Part shown: piece by piece, positions 23,886 to 24,884 of the stretch | How the letters are laid out: each line of letters begins with the position of its first letter | How positions within the stretch are numbered: position 1 is the stretch's first letter | Virus record (IMG/VR): IMGVR_UViG_3300030109_003907 | Location: 1 to 24,884 of that record | DNA from: a virus | Strand: one strand, 5' to 3' | Length of the DNA stretch: 24,884 bases | Translations under genes and position numbers: made by a program | Notes under the pieces: generated by a model | Databases searched by the model: none | Told to the model about the DNA's origin: nothing | The model's input: the letters and a program-made list of their open reading frames with translations, nothing else

Positions 23886-24453
23886 AATGTACTTTCCTTA
23901 TTAAATGTTTAAATCTTTTATCATCTAGTTTAACTGGTATAAGATGAGCATAATCAGATTGTTTAGTTCCAATATATGCTATTTTTTGAATCCAATTATT
24001 GTGTTCAGGTCTATCCCATTCTCTATAAATAAAAGAACGCATTTCGTATAAATCATAATATACATAGCTTCCTGTAGCAATCCATTTATTATTTTCTTGT
24101 ATTATTTCCATATGATATATTCTATTAGATTGTGAATCTTGTATCCAACCTAACTCTTCTTCTCTACCATGTTCAGAAAATTTAGCAGGATGCCATTTTG
24201 TATATTCTAAATCAAATTGATAACAATTATTATATTTATTATACCAAAAATTAGATTTAACGTCTGTGGTTATTTCACTTGACCAACTTTTATTTTTAAA
24301 ACCGTAATCTATACCTTTTCCCTGAACATCTTTCCACATTTCATAGTTAGTGTAGTCATACACTTCGTCCCATTGTGATTGAGCCATTTCACGAAAAGCT
24401 AATTCACCAGCTTTACCTTTTGTTAACTGCTTTACAAATAAAGCTTTACTCAT
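23869..24453 (-). CDS. PD-(D/E)XK nuclease-like protein
   Basis: 194 residues. The N-terminal part has the order of the PD-(D/E)XK nuclease core: a helix with Glu (KGKAGELAFREM, E17), then GKGIDYGF (D49), then ITTDVKSNFW (D64-x-K66) and a following strand FDLEY. The rest is rich in Trp and Tyr (YVYYDLYEMRSFIYREW) and does not match a family I know. If active it could cut host DNA, repair phage DNA, or be a homing-type enzyme; its place inside a DNA-modification operon would fit a nuclease that ignores modified phage DNA. The motif match is short and the nuclease call is provisional. It overlaps the upstream gene in ATGAGTAA. Confidence 0.5.
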   Translation of the reverse strand: MSKALFVKQLTKGKAGELAFREMAQSQWDEVYDYTNYEMWKDVQGKGIDYGFKNKSWSSEITTDVKSNFWYNKYNNCYQFDLEYTKWHPAKFSEHGREEELGWIQDSQSNRIYHMEIIQENNKWIATGSYVYYDLYEMRSFIYREWDRPEHNNWIQKIAYIGTKQSDYAHLIPVKLDDKRFKHLIRKVHYVETC

Positions 24454-24679
24454 CTAAACTCCATTGTCTGTAACCAAAAACATTCATACCAATTACAAAT
24501 GCACTTATTGCTATTTGAGGAGGTGCATCAATCAGATAAGCATATATCAAGAATGCAACATTACCTAATCCCCAAATAATAAAACAAGTCTTTATTTTTT
24601 TAGCATTGAAGTAGTAACCGGCTACTATAGCAGCAGTTCCTATCCAACCTATCCAATCATACCCCACGTTCATCTCCAT
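24446..24679 (-). CDS. Small three-span membrane protein
   Basis: 77 residues with three hydrophobic segments (about 8-23, 31-50 and 54-70) separated by a basic loop NAKKIK and a short APPQ turn, ending in a polar tail YRQWSLDE. The layout resembles small phage and bacterial membrane proteins of the CBU_0592/PnuC-fragment type, but the match is loose. The first in-frame ATG is used here; a GTG at 24665-24667 with GGAG six bases ahead is an equally good start and would shorten it by four residues. The gene begins inside the 3' end of queE. Function unknown; it might move a nucleobase or precursor, which is speculation. Confidence 0.68.
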   Translation of the reverse strand: MEMNVGYDWIGWIGTAAIVAGYYFNAKKIKTCFIIWGLGNVAFLIYAYLIDAPPQIAISAFVIGMNVFGYRQWSLDE

Positions 24680-24884
24680 ATACTATTATATGTAATCTAT
24701 CTGTAAAATTGTAACCCTCACGAGTACATAGTTCTGTCAACCATCTTCGTCTTTCATTTAGTTGACTACGTTCGAGACCTTCAGGCATTAAATATACCTT
24801 ATCATTTGGTACACCTAATATTCTTTGTAACTCTTTTACTTCTTCTAAATCTTCTTCACTTGAGATAACAGGTTTGAGTTGATA
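24657..24884 (-). CDS. queE: 7-carboxy-7-deazaguanine synthase, C-terminal part (enters from beyond the right edge)
   Basis: Only the last 75 residues lie in the window. The segment reads QLKPVISSEEDLEEV, then GVPNDKVYLMPEG, QLNERRRWL, GYNFTDRLHIIVYGD and ends in RGV before TGA. The combination KVYLMPEG plus RLHI-x-x-(W/Y)G-x-x-RG-V is the C-terminal signature of QueE, the radical-SAM enzyme that makes 7-carboxy-7-deazaguanine from 6-carboxytetrahydropterin. The radical-SAM CxxxCxxC motif would be upstream, outside the window. It starts the visible part of the operon that holds folE, the QueD-like gene and dpdA; queC, needed to reach preQ0, is not seen and may lie further right. Confidence 0.82.
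   Translation of the reverse strand, partial: YQLKPVISSEEDLEEVKELQRILGVPNDKVYLMPEGLERSQLNERRRWLTELCTREGYNFTDRLHIIVYGDERGV

Overview
This window looks like part of the genome of a large, AT-rich, T4-like tailed phage (contractile-tail myovirus type) infecting a bacterium of the Bacteroidota/FCB superphylum. The phage assignment rests on a baseplate block with recognisable gp5-, gp25- and gp6-type proteins, a gp55-type late sigma factor, tRNA genes and tightly packed genes that mostly overlap at start and stop codons. The host assignment rests on two genes at the left edge. One encodes an exported protein with cohesin- and dockerin-like segments and a C-terminal type IX secretion (T9SS) sorting domain; the other starts a PorV/PorQ-type outer-membrane protein. 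T9SS is confined to that superphylum.

Layout: almost everything is on the minus strand, so transcription runs right to left. (1) 24884-18535: an accessory and regulatory operon. It contains the end of queE, a 3-TM membrane protein, a PD-(D/E)XK-like protein, folE, a phosphoribosyltransferase, a QueD-like protein, a glycosyltransferase, a DpdA-type guanine transglycosylase, an HD hydrolase, a small membrane protein and the gp55-like sigma factor. Two tRNAs follow (one selenocysteine-type with anticodon UCA, one Thr-UGU), and the operon ends at a two-way hairpin terminator at 18322-18352. (2) 17908-18352: a small plus-strand island with a TATAAATA box, a leader hairpin followed by a U-tract, and one 73-aa membrane protein. 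(3) 17884-3396: the late virion operon, consisting of a helical protein, the gp5-like spike, a small helical protein, gp25, gp6, a DNRLRE-like protein, two unrecognised baseplate-region proteins, a 1438-aa tail protein with nested lectin-like domains, and three tail or fibre-like proteins, two of them paralogous. (4) 3286-1: the surface module, made of the T9SS cargo, a 38-aa membrane peptide and the PorV/PorQ-like protein, coupled by overlapping codons.

How it may work: QueE, FolE, the QueD-like protein and DpdA together point to phage-made 7-deazaguanine inserted into phage DNA, a known defence against restriction. The glycosyltransferase between the QueD-like gene and dpdA might decorate that base or another target. 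The gp55-like factor probably switches on the late operon. The T9SS/PorV module at the end of the late operon would remodel, or attach something to, the outer surface of the infected cell or use the host's secretion machine; this is the least familiar part of the window. The tRNA-Sec-like gene is the second oddity: all the large late genes are open without internal UGA, and folE and queE end in UGA, so wholesale UGA recoding is not supported.

No gene-free stretch exceeds 300 bases; the longest is 17885-18057 and is described below. I see no integrase, insertion sequence, CRISPR array or attachment site.
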